Assembly (NCBI GenBank): GCA_019747165.1
Contig: JAIERC010000037.1
Location: 1-6,724, forward strand
Origin: Sphingomonas sp.
GTDB lineage: Bacteria > Pseudomonadota > Alphaproteobacteria > Sphingomonadales > Sphingomonadaceae
DNA: 6,724 nt
Direction of reading: 5' to 3'
This document shows positions 1 through 5,639 of this stretch, in pieces. The translations under genes were made by a program, and so were the position numbers. Every line of letters begins with the position of its first letter. Within the stretch, counting starts at the first letter, position 1. The notes under the pieces were generated by a model. The model had not been told where the DNA came from. It worked only from the letters and a program-made list of their open reading frames with translations, and ran no database searches.

Positions 1-1
1 T

Positions 2-151
2 CGCTATGACTACGACCGGCGTGATGGCTGGCGGCGCGGCTATGGCTACCGAGATGGCGGCTATCGCGATGGCTGGCGGCATGGCTGGCGCGACCATCGC
101 CGCTGCTGGACCGAATGGCGTCATCATCGCCGCATCACGATTTGCCGCTGA
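2..151 (+). CDS. C-terminal end of an Arg/Gly/Tyr/Trp-rich small protein (5' end outside window)
   Basis: An open frame enters from the left edge and stops at TGA 149-151, leaving 49 visible residues. The composition is extreme: Arg about one third, with Gly, Tyr, Trp, Asp and His making up most of the rest, arranged as loose repeats of D-G-W/Y-R. The final stretch contains C-W-T-E-W-R-H-H-R-R and ends I-T-I-C-R, so two cysteines sit close to the C terminus. I recognise this sort of tail from small exported proteins of unknown function in sphingomonads, which normally begin with a signal peptide; that part would be upstream and cannot be seen. An overlapping open frame at 6-188 is Ala/Met/Gly-rich low-complexity and is the shadow of this one. 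Function is unknown. The reading frame is the well-supported part; export is inference. Confidence 0.62.
   Translation, partial: RYDYDRRDGWRRGYGYRDGGYRDGWRHGWRDHRRCWTEWRHHRRITICR
23..90 (+). repeat. Degenerate in-frame repeat coding D-G-W-R / H-G-W-R units
   Basis: The 12-mer GATGGCTGGCGG occurs at 23-34 and again at 68-79, 45 bases apart and in the same reading frame. A related CATGGCTGGCGC follows at once, and partial units (GATGGCGGC, GGCTATGGC) lie between. The repeat codes the Arg/Gly/Trp/Tyr units of the protein tail. It looks like internal duplication inside a low-complexity gene, not a mobile repeat. Confidence 0.5.
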
Positions 152-163
152 ACGCGGGTGGCG

Positions 164-181
164 GGGAAGCTTATGCTTCCC
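164..181. terminator. Short perfect hairpin between convergent genes, weak terminator candidate
   Basis: GGGAAGC (164-170) and GCTTCCC (175-181) form a 7-bp perfect stem around a TTAT loop, 12 bases after the stop of the Arg/Gly-rich protein and 20 bases from the stop of the convergent SDR. The position suits a shared bidirectional terminator. There is no T tract on either side, so it does not meet the usual rho-independent pattern; it may only mark or protect the 3' ends. Confidence 0.35.
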
Positions 182-201
182 TGCCTAAACTGCGCGCGCC
201 G

Positions 202-1002
202 CTAAACCGCCGTGCGGCCATATTCCTGCTTGGTCACTGGATGGCTTGATGAAAGCCCGCCATCGACGGCAATCGCTTGCCCGTTGACATAGCTTGCCTC
301 ATCAGACGCAAGGAAAGCCGCGACCTTGGCGAGTTCCTCGGGCTGGGCACCGCGCCGCAGCGGGTTCAAGCGCCCGACCCGGTCCATCTTGCCCGCATCG
401 CGTGCATAATCGAAGGTCGGCTTGGTCATGCCGGTCTCGGTCAAACCAGGGCAGATCGCGTTGACGCGGACATTGGAGCCCGACAATTGTTGCGCCGAGA
501 CCATGGCGAGGTTGATCACGCCGGCCTTGGACGCCGAATAGGCTGGGCTGCCCGCGCCCGATCGGATTCCAGCCACACTCGCGGTCAACACAATCGCCCC
601 ACCGCCTCGCTCGGCGATCTTGGGGGCGGCGTGCTTGATTGCCAGATACGGCCCGATCAGGTTCACCCGCAGCACCTCCGTAATCAGCGACACATCGGTA
701 TCGAAAATATTGGCCATGCCGCCCGAAATCCCGGCATTGGCAAACATGATGTCGAGCCCGCCAAAGCGTTCGACTGCTAGCGCCACCGTCTTCTCAACAT
801 CGGCCTCAAGCCCGGCATCCATCTGGATAGCGACCGCCGTGCCGCCCGCGCCGGTAATCAGCGCGGCGGTTTCATGCGCGCCTGCGCTGATATCAGCGAC
901 AATTACCTTACCGCCTTCCTGCGCGAAGAGCATTGCGGCCGCACGGCCAATGCCGGAGCCGGCACCGGTGACGATAATCGATTTATCGGTGAAACGTGGC
1001 AT
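202..1002 (-). CDS. SDR family NAD-type oxidoreductase
   Basis: This encodes 266 residues, a normal length for a classical short-chain dehydrogenase that reversibly oxidises an alcohol to a ketone in the cytoplasm. The cofactor motif T-G-A-G-S-G-I-G is at 12-19. An Asp at 37, at the end of the second beta strand, favours NAD over NADP. N-A-G is at 89-91 and the catalytic set is Asn114, Ser142, Tyr155 and Lys159 (Y-S-A-S-K). P-G at 185-186 and a C-terminal V-D-G-G complete the pattern. The tail continues about 18 residues past D-G-G, S-S-S-H-P-V-T onwards, which I associate with a sphingomonad SDR group. The frame stays open upstream to 1344, but ATG at 1002 is chosen because it follows AGGGGAGA and begins just before the Rossmann strand. 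It is divergent from the acyltransferase gene. The substrate cannot be told; a lipid or cyclic alcohol is a guess from the neighbourhood. Confidence 0.9.
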   Translation of the reverse strand: MPRFTDKSIIVTGAGSGIGRAAAMLFAQEGGKVIVADISAGAHETAALITGAGGTAVAIQMDAGLEADVEKTVALAVERFGGLDIMFANAGISGGMANIFDTDVSLITEVLRVNLIGPYLAIKHAAPKIAERGGGAIVLTASVAGIRSGAGSPAYSASKAGVINLAMVSAQQLSGSNVRVNAICPGLTETGMTKPTFDYARDAGKMDRVGRLNPLRRGAQPEELAKVAAFLASDEASYVNGQAIAVDGGLSSSHPVTKQEYGRTAV

Positions 1003-1009
1003 CTGATCT

Positions 1010-1017
1010 TCTCCCCT
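1010..1017 (-). promoter_or_regulatory. Ribosome binding site that fixes the start of the NAD-type SDR
   Basis: On the minus strand AGGGGAGA ends 7 bases before ATG at 1002. It is the only strong Shine-Dalgarno match near an ATG in a frame that would otherwise extend about 114 codons further, so it settles the short start. Confidence 0.75.
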
Positions 1018-1252
1018 TTTCGTGGGCGCCGGGCGGAGCCGGGGCCATGAAGTTTGTTGTCGTTGCCGACCTTCCAACACCATTTTCCGGCGAGCGGCAA
1101 ATACCAATACGAGCAACCATCCGAGGCCTCCTGGCAATCGAAACATCGCTGATTGGACAAGGGCGAGATCTAAACAAGATTGCGCTTGCTGGCTTGGCGC
1201 GGGCAGCAAATCCCATGTAAGCTGGATCGGCTCGCAGATGGCTGCGTGCGGC

Positions 1253-1258
1253 AAGGAG
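1253..1258 (+). promoter_or_regulatory. Ribosome binding site that fixes the acyltransferase start
   Basis: AAGGAG lies 5 bases before ATG at 1264. The same frame has an earlier ATG at 1180, but the 28 residues it would add are Arg/Cys-rich, precede the conserved L-D-Y-L-R start of the family domain and lack a comparable site. Confidence 0.75.
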
Positions 1259-1263
1259 CAGGG

Positions 1264-2442
1264 ATGTCGGCACCGCCAGCTTCGCGAAGTTCCGCCCTTG
1301 ATTATCTGCGCGCGACGTTGACCGTCATGGTCGTCGGCCATCACAGCTCCCTAGCCTATACGACGTTTGCAGCGACCGAGCCGGGCAATTATCTGGGCGG
1401 AACGGCACCGATTGTCGATACTGCCCGTTGGGTCTTTCTCGACCATGCCGAGAACTTCAATGACGTGTTTTTCATGTCGGCGATGTTTTTCATTTCGGGT
1501 GTTTTTACCTGGGGCTCCTTGCACCGCCGGGGCCCGATCAGCTTTGCCCGGGAACGGTTGTTACGCCTTGGCCTGCCGTTCTTTTTCGGCGTCATATTCG
1601 TCATGCCGATCGCTTATTACGCGGCTTATCTGTTTAGCGGTGGCCCCTTGCCTTATCTCGCCTATTGGCGCCGGAACTTGTTTGATGATGGCATGTCGCC
1701 GGGGCCCTTGTGGTTCATTTGGGTATTGCTGTTGTTCAACCTGGCGGTCGCTATCTGCTTTCCGCTGTGGCGCTGGCTCGACGGGCCAATCGAAAGACTC
1801 GCAAAGTTTGGCGGATTGCACCCCCTTCGGTTTGCTGCAGCAATTCTAATCGTTTGTGCGGCAGCCTATTTCCCGTTGCTCGCACGCTATGGGCCCAGTG
1901 CCTGGACCGCGTTCTTCACAGGCCCTTTTTATTTCCAGCAATCGCGGTTTGCGCTCTATTTTGCGTGGTTCGTGATCGGTTGTGTCACTGGCGCAAATGG
2001 GTTGCAGCGCGGTCTGCTCGCATCGAGCTGTGCGATGGTGCAGCATGCGGGACGCTGGTTGATCGCGGCACTGGCGATCTTCGTTTTCATGGAGTTCATC
2101 CCCCGCGCACTGTTCGACGCGCGCATCTTGGCGCAAGCTACCGCCCTGGTTTTCTATGCAATGTTGTGGCTGTTTAGTTGTGTGGCCAGCACATTGGCTT
2201 TTTTCGCCATCTTCTTAAGATACGCAACAAAACCCAATGCAATTATGGATAGCTTGGCGCGCAATGCCTATCTCATTTATATTGTGCATTATGTTTTCGT
2301 TCTCTGGATTCAATATGCACTTTTGCCGGTCCCGCTGCTGGCAGGGATAAAGTTCATAATTACTTTTGTCGGCGCGCTTGTGTTGAGCTACATCATGGCT
2401 GCTTCGCTTCTGCGTGTCCGGATACTCCGCGCCGTGCTTTAG
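1264..2442 (+). CDS. Acyltransferase 3 family integral membrane protein
   Basis: This encodes 392 residues, usual for a stand-alone member of the acyltransferase-3 family (OatA/OafB/NodX/OpgC-type domain), which moves acyl groups, often acetyl or succinyl, onto sugars, glycolipids or antibiotics across the inner membrane. The N terminus has L-D-Y-L-R at 12-16 and H-H at 26-27, giving the family's R-X10-H pattern (Arg16, His27), with the His the expected catalytic residue. F-F-M-S-A-M-F-F-I-S-G (69-79) and F-A-R-E-R-L-L-R-L-G-L-P (94-105) match the conserved second helix and following Arg-rich loop. About ten hydrophobic helices follow, ending with A-Y-L-I-Y-I-V-H-Y (335-343), the usual late family motif. 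No signal peptide or SGNH domain is present. It runs against both flanking genes, and its 3' third is about 44% GC. Acceptor and donor cannot be predicted. Confidence 0.88.
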   Translation: MSAPPASRSSALDYLRATLTVMVVGHHSSLAYTTFAATEPGNYLGGTAPIVDTARWVFLDHAENFNDVFFMSAMFFISGVFTWGSLHRRGPISFARERLLRLGLPFFFGVIFVMPIAYYAAYLFSGGPLPYLAYWRRNLFDDGMSPGPLWFIWVLLLFNLAVAICFPLWRWLDGPIERLAKFGGLHPLRFAAAILIVCAAAYFPLLARYGPSAWTAFFTGPFYFQQSRFALYFAWFVIGCVTGANGLQRGLLASSCAMVQHAGRWLIAALAIFVFMEFIPRALFDARILAQATALVFYAMLWLFSCVASTLAFFAIFLRYATKPNAIMDSLARNAYLIYIVHYVFVLWIQYALLPVPLLAGIKFIITFVGALVLSYIMAASLLRVRILRAVL

Positions 2443-2486
2443 GCTGGACATGAATCAATAGCAGATCGCAAATGGGGAGAAGCGCC

Positions 2487-3251
2487 CTAAATCGTCACCC
2501 CGCCATCAATGACGATGGTTTGCCCGGTCATAAACGCGCTGGCCTTGCTAGCGAGGAATACGACCGCGCCGGCGATCTCTTCGGGCTCGCCAATGCGGCG
2601 CAGCGGGGTGGTGGCGTTGCGCGCTTTGACCGCGGCTTCATTCTCCCACAGCGCGCGCGCGAAATCGGTGCGGATCAGGCCGGGCGCGATGCAGTTTACG
2701 CGGACATTGAACGGCCCGAATTCATGCGCCAAATTGCGGGCGAGCTGCATGTCAGCGGCCTTGGAAATCGCATAGGCGCCGATAATCGGCGTGCCACGAA
2801 TTCCACCGATCGACGAAATGATGATGATGCTGCCATCGCCGCGATCACGCATTTCGGGGGCAACCATGGCGATCAGCCAGTGGTTGGAGACGATGTTATT
2901 GTCGAGGATCTTGCGGAACTGATCGTCGGCAATCCCTTCCTGCGGCCCATAATAGGGGTTGGAGGCGGCATTGCAGACGAGGATGTCGACCTGGCCGAAG
3001 ACGGCGCGGGTCGCGTCCACCAGATGCTGGAGGCCAGCCTTGTCGGAAATGTTGGCGGCAACAGCGATGGCCGTTCCTTCGCCAAACTTGCCGTTGATCT
3101 CGGCGGCGACTGCGTCACACGCATCCTGCTTGCGGCTGGAGATGACGACCTTGGCGCCGTGTTCGGCCAGTTCCCAGGCGCTGGCCTTGCCGATCCCGCG
3201 CGAGGAACCGGTGATGATCGCGACTTTGCCGCGCAGGTCGAATTGGCTCAT
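2487..3251 (-). CDS. DHRS4-like SDR, NADP-type
   Basis: This encodes 254 residues, a classical SDR. T-G-S-S-R-G-I-G is at 14-21. The second strand ends S-S-R (38-40) instead of an acidic residue, which favours NADP(H). N-A-A-S-N-P at 94-99 replaces the usual N-N-A-G and, with R-V-N-C-I-A-P-G-L-I (184-193) and the R-I-G-E-P-E-E segment, recalls the DHRS4 carbonyl reductase group. The catalytic set is Asn119 (or 118), Ser147, Tyr160 and Lys164; it ends V-I-D-G-G-V-T-I. The ATG at 3251 is preferred to the in-frame TTG at 3266 because GGAGG lies 8 bases before it. It is last in a minus-strand run with the phosphotransferase, across a 100-bp gap filled by a palindrome. By analogy with LvaD of the levulinate pathway it could interconvert 4-oxo- and 4-hydroxyacyl-CoA; that role is inference. 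Confidence 0.9.
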   Translation of the reverse strand: MSQFDLRGKVAIITGSSRGIGKASAWELAEHGAKVVISSRKQDACDAVAAEINGKFGEGTAIAVAANISDKAGLQHLVDATRAVFGQVDILVCNAASNPYYGPQEGIADDQFRKILDNNIVSNHWLIAMVAPEMRDRGDGSIIIISSIGGIRGTPIIGAYAISKAADMQLARNLAHEFGPFNVRVNCIAPGLIRTDFARALWENEAAVKARNATTPLRRIGEPEEIAGAVVFLASKASAFMTGQTIVIDGGVTI

Positions 3252-3259
3252 CTTCTCTC

Positions 3260-3264
3260 CCTCC
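3260..3264 (-). promoter_or_regulatory. Ribosome binding site deciding ATG over TTG for the DHRS4-like SDR
   Basis: On the minus strand GGAGG is followed 8 bases later by ATG at 3251. The alternative TTG at 3266 overlaps this site itself and would add only L-E-G-E-K ahead of the conserved start. Confidence 0.7.
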
Positions 3265-3269
3265 AACTT

Positions 3270-3346
3270 CGTCCCAGCGAAAGCCGGGGTCTTTACGGGG
3301 CATACGCTCGGATCGTCGCTTTATTCCCCGGCCTTCGCTAGGGGGC
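3270..3346. repeat. REP/BIME-like imperfect palindrome, copy B
   Basis: The left arm (3270-3294) holds CCCAGCGAAAGCCGGGG at 3273-3289, and the right arm holds CCCCGGCCTTCGCTAGGGG at 3326-3344, its near-perfect reverse complement. Each arm also folds on itself around a four-base GAAA or CTTC loop. The left arm shares CG-T-C, the GAAAGC core and GGGGTCT with the arms of the second copy at 5539-5619. It takes up most of the gap between the phosphotransferase stop and the SDR ribosome site. Such palindromes in other bacteria protect mRNA ends or tune expression between operon genes; here that is inference. Confidence 0.68.
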
Positions 3347-3351
3347 TTGAG

Positions 3352-4419
3352 TTACGCCCCTGCCCGCTTCGCAAATGCCCAGGCTGCCGCCGCCAATGGC
3401 CCTACCCGCTCCGCTGTCTTCGCCGCTTGCGCACTGCTGGCGGTGCCATCGACGATGCGCTTTTTGATCCCCTGAACGATGCCGGTCAGCCGGAACAGAT
3501 TATAGCTGAAATACCAATCGAGCTGCGGCACGCCTTCACGCCCGGTCGCAGCGCAATAGCGCGCGACCATGTCCTCAATCGTCGGGATGCCCGTCTCGGG
3601 TCCAGCCAGCCCCATCACGCCCGATCGCCCCTCAGGCTCGGTCACCCAGTTCATCAAGAAATAGCTGAAATCCGCCAGCGGATCGCCAAGCGTCGAGAGT
3701 TCCCAGTCGAGCACCGCGATTACCCGCGCCTCACTCGCGTGGAAGATCATATTGTCGATGCGGTAGTCGCCATGCACCACCGACACCCGGTCCTGTGTCG
3801 GCAGGGTGCGCGGCAACCAGTCGATCAGTGCCTCGACCTCTGGCATGTGTTCGGTTTCGGACGCGCGATACTGCTTGGTCCAGCGGGCGACTTGGCGCTC
3901 GAAATAATTGCCGGGCTTGCCGTAATCGCCCAGCCCCGCCGCAACATGATCGGTATTATGGAGCTGCGCCAGCGTGTCGCACATCGCGTTATAGATGGCG
4001 GTGCGCTCCGGCGGGGTCTTGTCGGGGAGCGAGCCGTCCCACAGGTTGCGGCCCTCGACCAACTCCATGATGTAGAACATCGACCCGATGACCTCAGGGT
4101 CTTCGCACAGGCCAAATGGGGTCGGCACAGGAAAGCCGGTCGGGTGCAGACCGGCAATCAACTTATATTCGCGGTCAACCGCGTGTGCGCTGGGGAGCAG
4201 CTTGCCGAAGGGCTGGCGGCGCAGGACATAGGCTTTGCCGCCGGCATCGACGCGGTAGGTGGGGTTGGACTGCCCGCCCTTGAACTTGCTGAGCGTCACC
4301 GGGCCATCGGCACCGGGGATATGGCCCTTCATCCAGGCGGCAACGGCGCCGGCGTCAATCGGATCATCGCCGGGGACCGGGATGGTCCCAACCATGGTGA
4401 TGTCTGCCCCGGCTGTCAT
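3352..4419 (-). CDS. APH-fold phosphotransferase of the ACAD10/11-associated (LvaA-like) group
   Basis: This encodes 355 residues with the aminoglycoside-phosphotransferase/choline-kinase fold. G-G-Q-S-N-P-T-Y (48-55) is the nucleotide-loop signature of the group linked to acyl-CoA dehydrogenases; V-L-R-R-Q-P (65-70) and S-A-H-A-V-D-R-E-Y (77-85) follow. The catalytic loop is H-G-D-Y-R-I-D-N (216-223; Asp218 the likely base, Asn223 a metal ligand) and the metal-binding D-W-E is at 238-240. The same domain is fused to the dehydrogenase in animal ACAD10/ACAD11; in Pseudomonas putida LvaA, with LvaB, it phosphorylates 4-hydroxyvaleryl-CoA. The expected role is ATP-dependent phosphorylation of a hydroxyacyl-CoA, not drug resistance. 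Its ATG at 4419 shares one base with the alcohol dehydrogenase TGA, so it is probably translationally coupled; only a weak GAG-type site precedes it. TTG at 4422 and ATG at 4395 are other possible starts. Confidence 0.88.
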   Translation of the reverse strand: MTAGADITMVGTIPVPGDDPIDAGAVAAWMKGHIPGADGPVTLSKFKGGQSNPTYRVDAGGKAYVLRRQPFGKLLPSAHAVDREYKLIAGLHPTGFPVPTPFGLCEDPEVIGSMFYIMELVEGRNLWDGSLPDKTPPERTAIYNAMCDTLAQLHNTDHVAAGLGDYGKPGNYFERQVARWTKQYRASETEHMPEVEALIDWLPRTLPTQDRVSVVHGDYRIDNMIFHASEARVIAVLDWELSTLGDPLADFSYFLMNWVTEPEGRSGVMGLAGPETGIPTIEDMVARYCAATGREGVPQLDWYFSYNLFRLTGIVQGIKKRIVDGTASSAQAAKTAERVGPLAAAAWAFAKRAGA

Positions 4420-5504
4420 CAATTGAACTCGATCACGGAGCGCACCGTGTCGCCCGTGCGCAGCTTGTCGATCGCCTCATTGACGCCGTCGAGCGTGATG
4501 CGTTCGGCGACCATCGTGTCGAGATCGAGCTTGCCGTCTAGATAGAGCTGAACGAGGCGCGGCATATCAATCGGGAAGCGCGTGGAGCCAAGCAGCGATC
4601 CTTGCAGCTTCTTGCCGGTCAGGAAGCTGGGGCCCGGCAGGCTAACCATATTGCCCGGCGCGATCATGCCCAGGATCGTCGCCGTCCCGCCGCGCTTGAG
4701 CAGCGCCCAGGCAAGCTCGGCGGTGGCAGGGCGACCGACCGCCTCGATCGCGTAATCTACGCCACCACCTGTCAGCGCGATGATCTTTTTGGCCAAATCG
4801 GGATCGCTCGAATCAAAGCCATGCGTCGCGCCGAGCCGCTCGGCGAGCGCGCGTTTGTCGGCGACGGGATCGATCGCAATGATCTGCCCCGCCCCCGCAA
4901 TCTTGGCGGCGTTGATCGCGGAAAGGCCAATGCCGCCGCAGCCGATGACGGCGACCGTCTCGCCGCTGCGCAACCGGCTGTCGTTGAAGATCGATCCCGC
5001 CCCGGTGATGACCGCGCAGCCGAGCAACGCTGCCCGATCAAGCGGCATGTCCTTGGAAATCGCAACGCAGGCATTTTCATGCACCAGCATCATCTCAGCA
5101 AAGGCCGAGAGATTGAGGAAAGGCGCGAGCGGCGTGCCATCTTTCAATGCGATGCGCGGCTCAGCGCCCTTGGGCCGCCGGGTCGACGGATCGATACAGA
5201 GCGATGGGCGACCGGTGACGCACATCTCACAACTGCCGCAGAACACGGTGAAGAAGGTGATGACATGATCACCAACCTTCAGCCGCGCGACATCGCTGCC
5301 GACCGCCTCGACAATGCCCGCCGCTTCATGGCCCGGCACCGTCGGCATTGGGTGCTGGAAGCTGCCCTCAATGAAGTGCAGATCAGACCGGCACACGCCA
5401 CACGCGACGGTACGGATCAGCACCTCACGCGGGCCAGGCTTGGAAACCTGAATGTCTTCAATGACCAGATCGGTCTTGGGTTCGTAGAGGACGGCTGCTT
5501 TCAC
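4419..5504 (-). CDS. Zinc-dependent medium-chain alcohol dehydrogenase, NAD-type
   Basis: This encodes 361 residues, standard for zinc alcohol dehydrogenases of the MDR superfamily. Catalytic zinc ligands are Cys38 (G-V-C-R-S-D), His59 with Glu60 (P-G-H-E) and Cys163 (L-G-C-A-V). The structural-zinc set is complete at Cys89, 92, 95 and 103. G-C-G-G-I-G at 188-193 is the nucleotide loop, and Asp212 at the end of the next strand favours NAD. Ser40 takes the proton-relay place after Cys38. Overall the layout resembles the class III/benzyl-alcohol-type dehydrogenases. The start is GTG at 5504: it follows AAGGGAAGA and gives the usual M-K-A-A-V-L opening, while the upstream TTG at 5528 adds eight basic residues. 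It lies between the acyl-CoA dehydrogenase and the phosphotransferase, suggesting oxidation of a primary or secondary alcohol in the same pathway. The substrate is unknown. Confidence 0.92.
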   Translation of the reverse strand: MKAAVLYEPKTDLVIEDIQVSKPGPREVLIRTVACGVCRSDLHFIEGSFQHPMPTVPGHEAAGIVEAVGSDVARLKVGDHVITFFTVFCGSCEMCVTGRPSLCIDPSTRRPKGAEPRIALKDGTPLAPFLNLSAFAEMMLVHENACVAISKDMPLDRAALLGCAVITGAGSIFNDSRLRSGETVAVIGCGGIGLSAINAAKIAGAGQIIAIDPVADKRALAERLGATHGFDSSDPDLAKKIIALTGGGVDYAIEAVGRPATAELAWALLKRGGTATILGMIAPGNMVSLPGPSFLTGKKLQGSLLGSTRFPIDMPRLVQLYLDGKLDLDTMVAERITLDGVNEAIDKLRTGDTVRSVIEFN

Positions 5505-5510
5505 GTATCT

Positions 5511-5519
5511 TCTTCCCTT
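5511..5519 (-). promoter_or_regulatory. Ribosome binding site supporting a GTG start for the alcohol dehydrogenase
   Basis: On the minus strand AAGGGAAGA ends 6 bases before GTG at 5504, with its AGGGA core 9 bases away. No ATG lies nearby in frame, and the GTG gives the family's usual N terminus. Confidence 0.65.
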
Positions 5520-5538
5520 GTCGCGCAATCCCCCAAAA

Positions 5539-5619
5539 CGTCATGCCCGCGAAAGCGGGGATCTCTAGCGGCGGCGCGGTGCCAGTTGCTATGAGACCCC
5601 AGCTTTCGTTGGGGTGACG
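5539..5619. repeat. REP/BIME-like imperfect palindrome, copy A
   Basis: Two 28-base arms (5539-5566 and 5592-5619) are inverted copies with 21 of 28 positions matching, both beginning CGTCA at their outer ends. The left arm folds as CCCGC/GAAA/GCGGG (5546-5559). The right arm folds as CCCCAGC/TTTC/GTTGGGG (5597-5614; 7 bp with one G-T pair). The 25 bases between the arms are GC-rich. It begins 20 bases after the acyl-CoA dehydrogenase stop. I recognise the arm sequence as a widespread sphingomonad intergenic repeat. Without a T tract it is unlikely to be a simple terminator; mRNA stabilising or processing is the more likely role. Confidence 0.75.
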
Positions 5620-5639
5620 GTTTTGCAGGGCGGCTCTTC

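Larger units (their letters stand above)
1003..1263. promoter_or_regulatory. Divergent intergenic region between the SDR and acyltransferase genes
   Basis: This 261-bp gap separates two genes that diverge from it, so promoters for both should lie here. I see no convincing sigma-70 pair. The best plus-strand candidate, TTGGAC at 1153-1158 with AAGATT 17 bases later, is weak in the -10 box. GAGGCCTC at 1123-1130 is an 8-bp palindrome, but I see no longer operator-like dyad. Open frames crossing the gap have no recognisable domain and no good ribosome site. Confidence 0.4.

Noticed and set aside
6..188. Plus-strand 60-codon Ala/Met/Gly-rich open frame
   Set aside because: It is a +1 shadow of the Arg/Gly/Tyr-rich frame ending at 151. 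It also runs through the hairpin after that gene.
1153..1181. Sigma-70-like promoter TTGGAC / AAGATT ahead of the acyltransferase
   Set aside because: The -10 box matches poorly and other equally weak pairs exist in the gap; not enough to call.
1003..1344. N-terminal extension of the NAD-type SDR to 1344
   Set aside because: It would overlap the acyltransferase start and add over 110 residues with no family similarity; a good ribosome site precedes ATG at 1002.
2443..2486. Terminator between the convergent acyltransferase and SDR genes
   Set aside because: The 44-bp gap shows no stable hairpin or T tract.
2491..2516. 7-bp perfect inverted repeat ATCGTCA / TGACGAT with a 12-base loop near the end of the DHRS4-like SDR
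   Set aside because: It lies in codons for the conserved V-I-D-G-G-V-T-I end, has no T tract, and chance plus codon constraint explains it.
3352..4419. Aminoglycoside resistance gene
   Set aside because: The fold is shared, but the G-G-Q-S-N-P-T-Y and S-A-H-A-V-D-R-E-Y segments and the acyl-CoA dehydrogenase neighbour place it with the acyl-CoA-linked phosphotransferases.
2472..4545. Long plus-strand open frames (2472-3341 and 2959-4545, the latter 528 codons) opposite the SDR and phosphotransferase
   Set aside because: They are antisense to genes with complete family motifs, show no domain of their own, are rich in Arg/Ala/Pro as expected of GC-rich shadows, and cross the intergenic palindrome.
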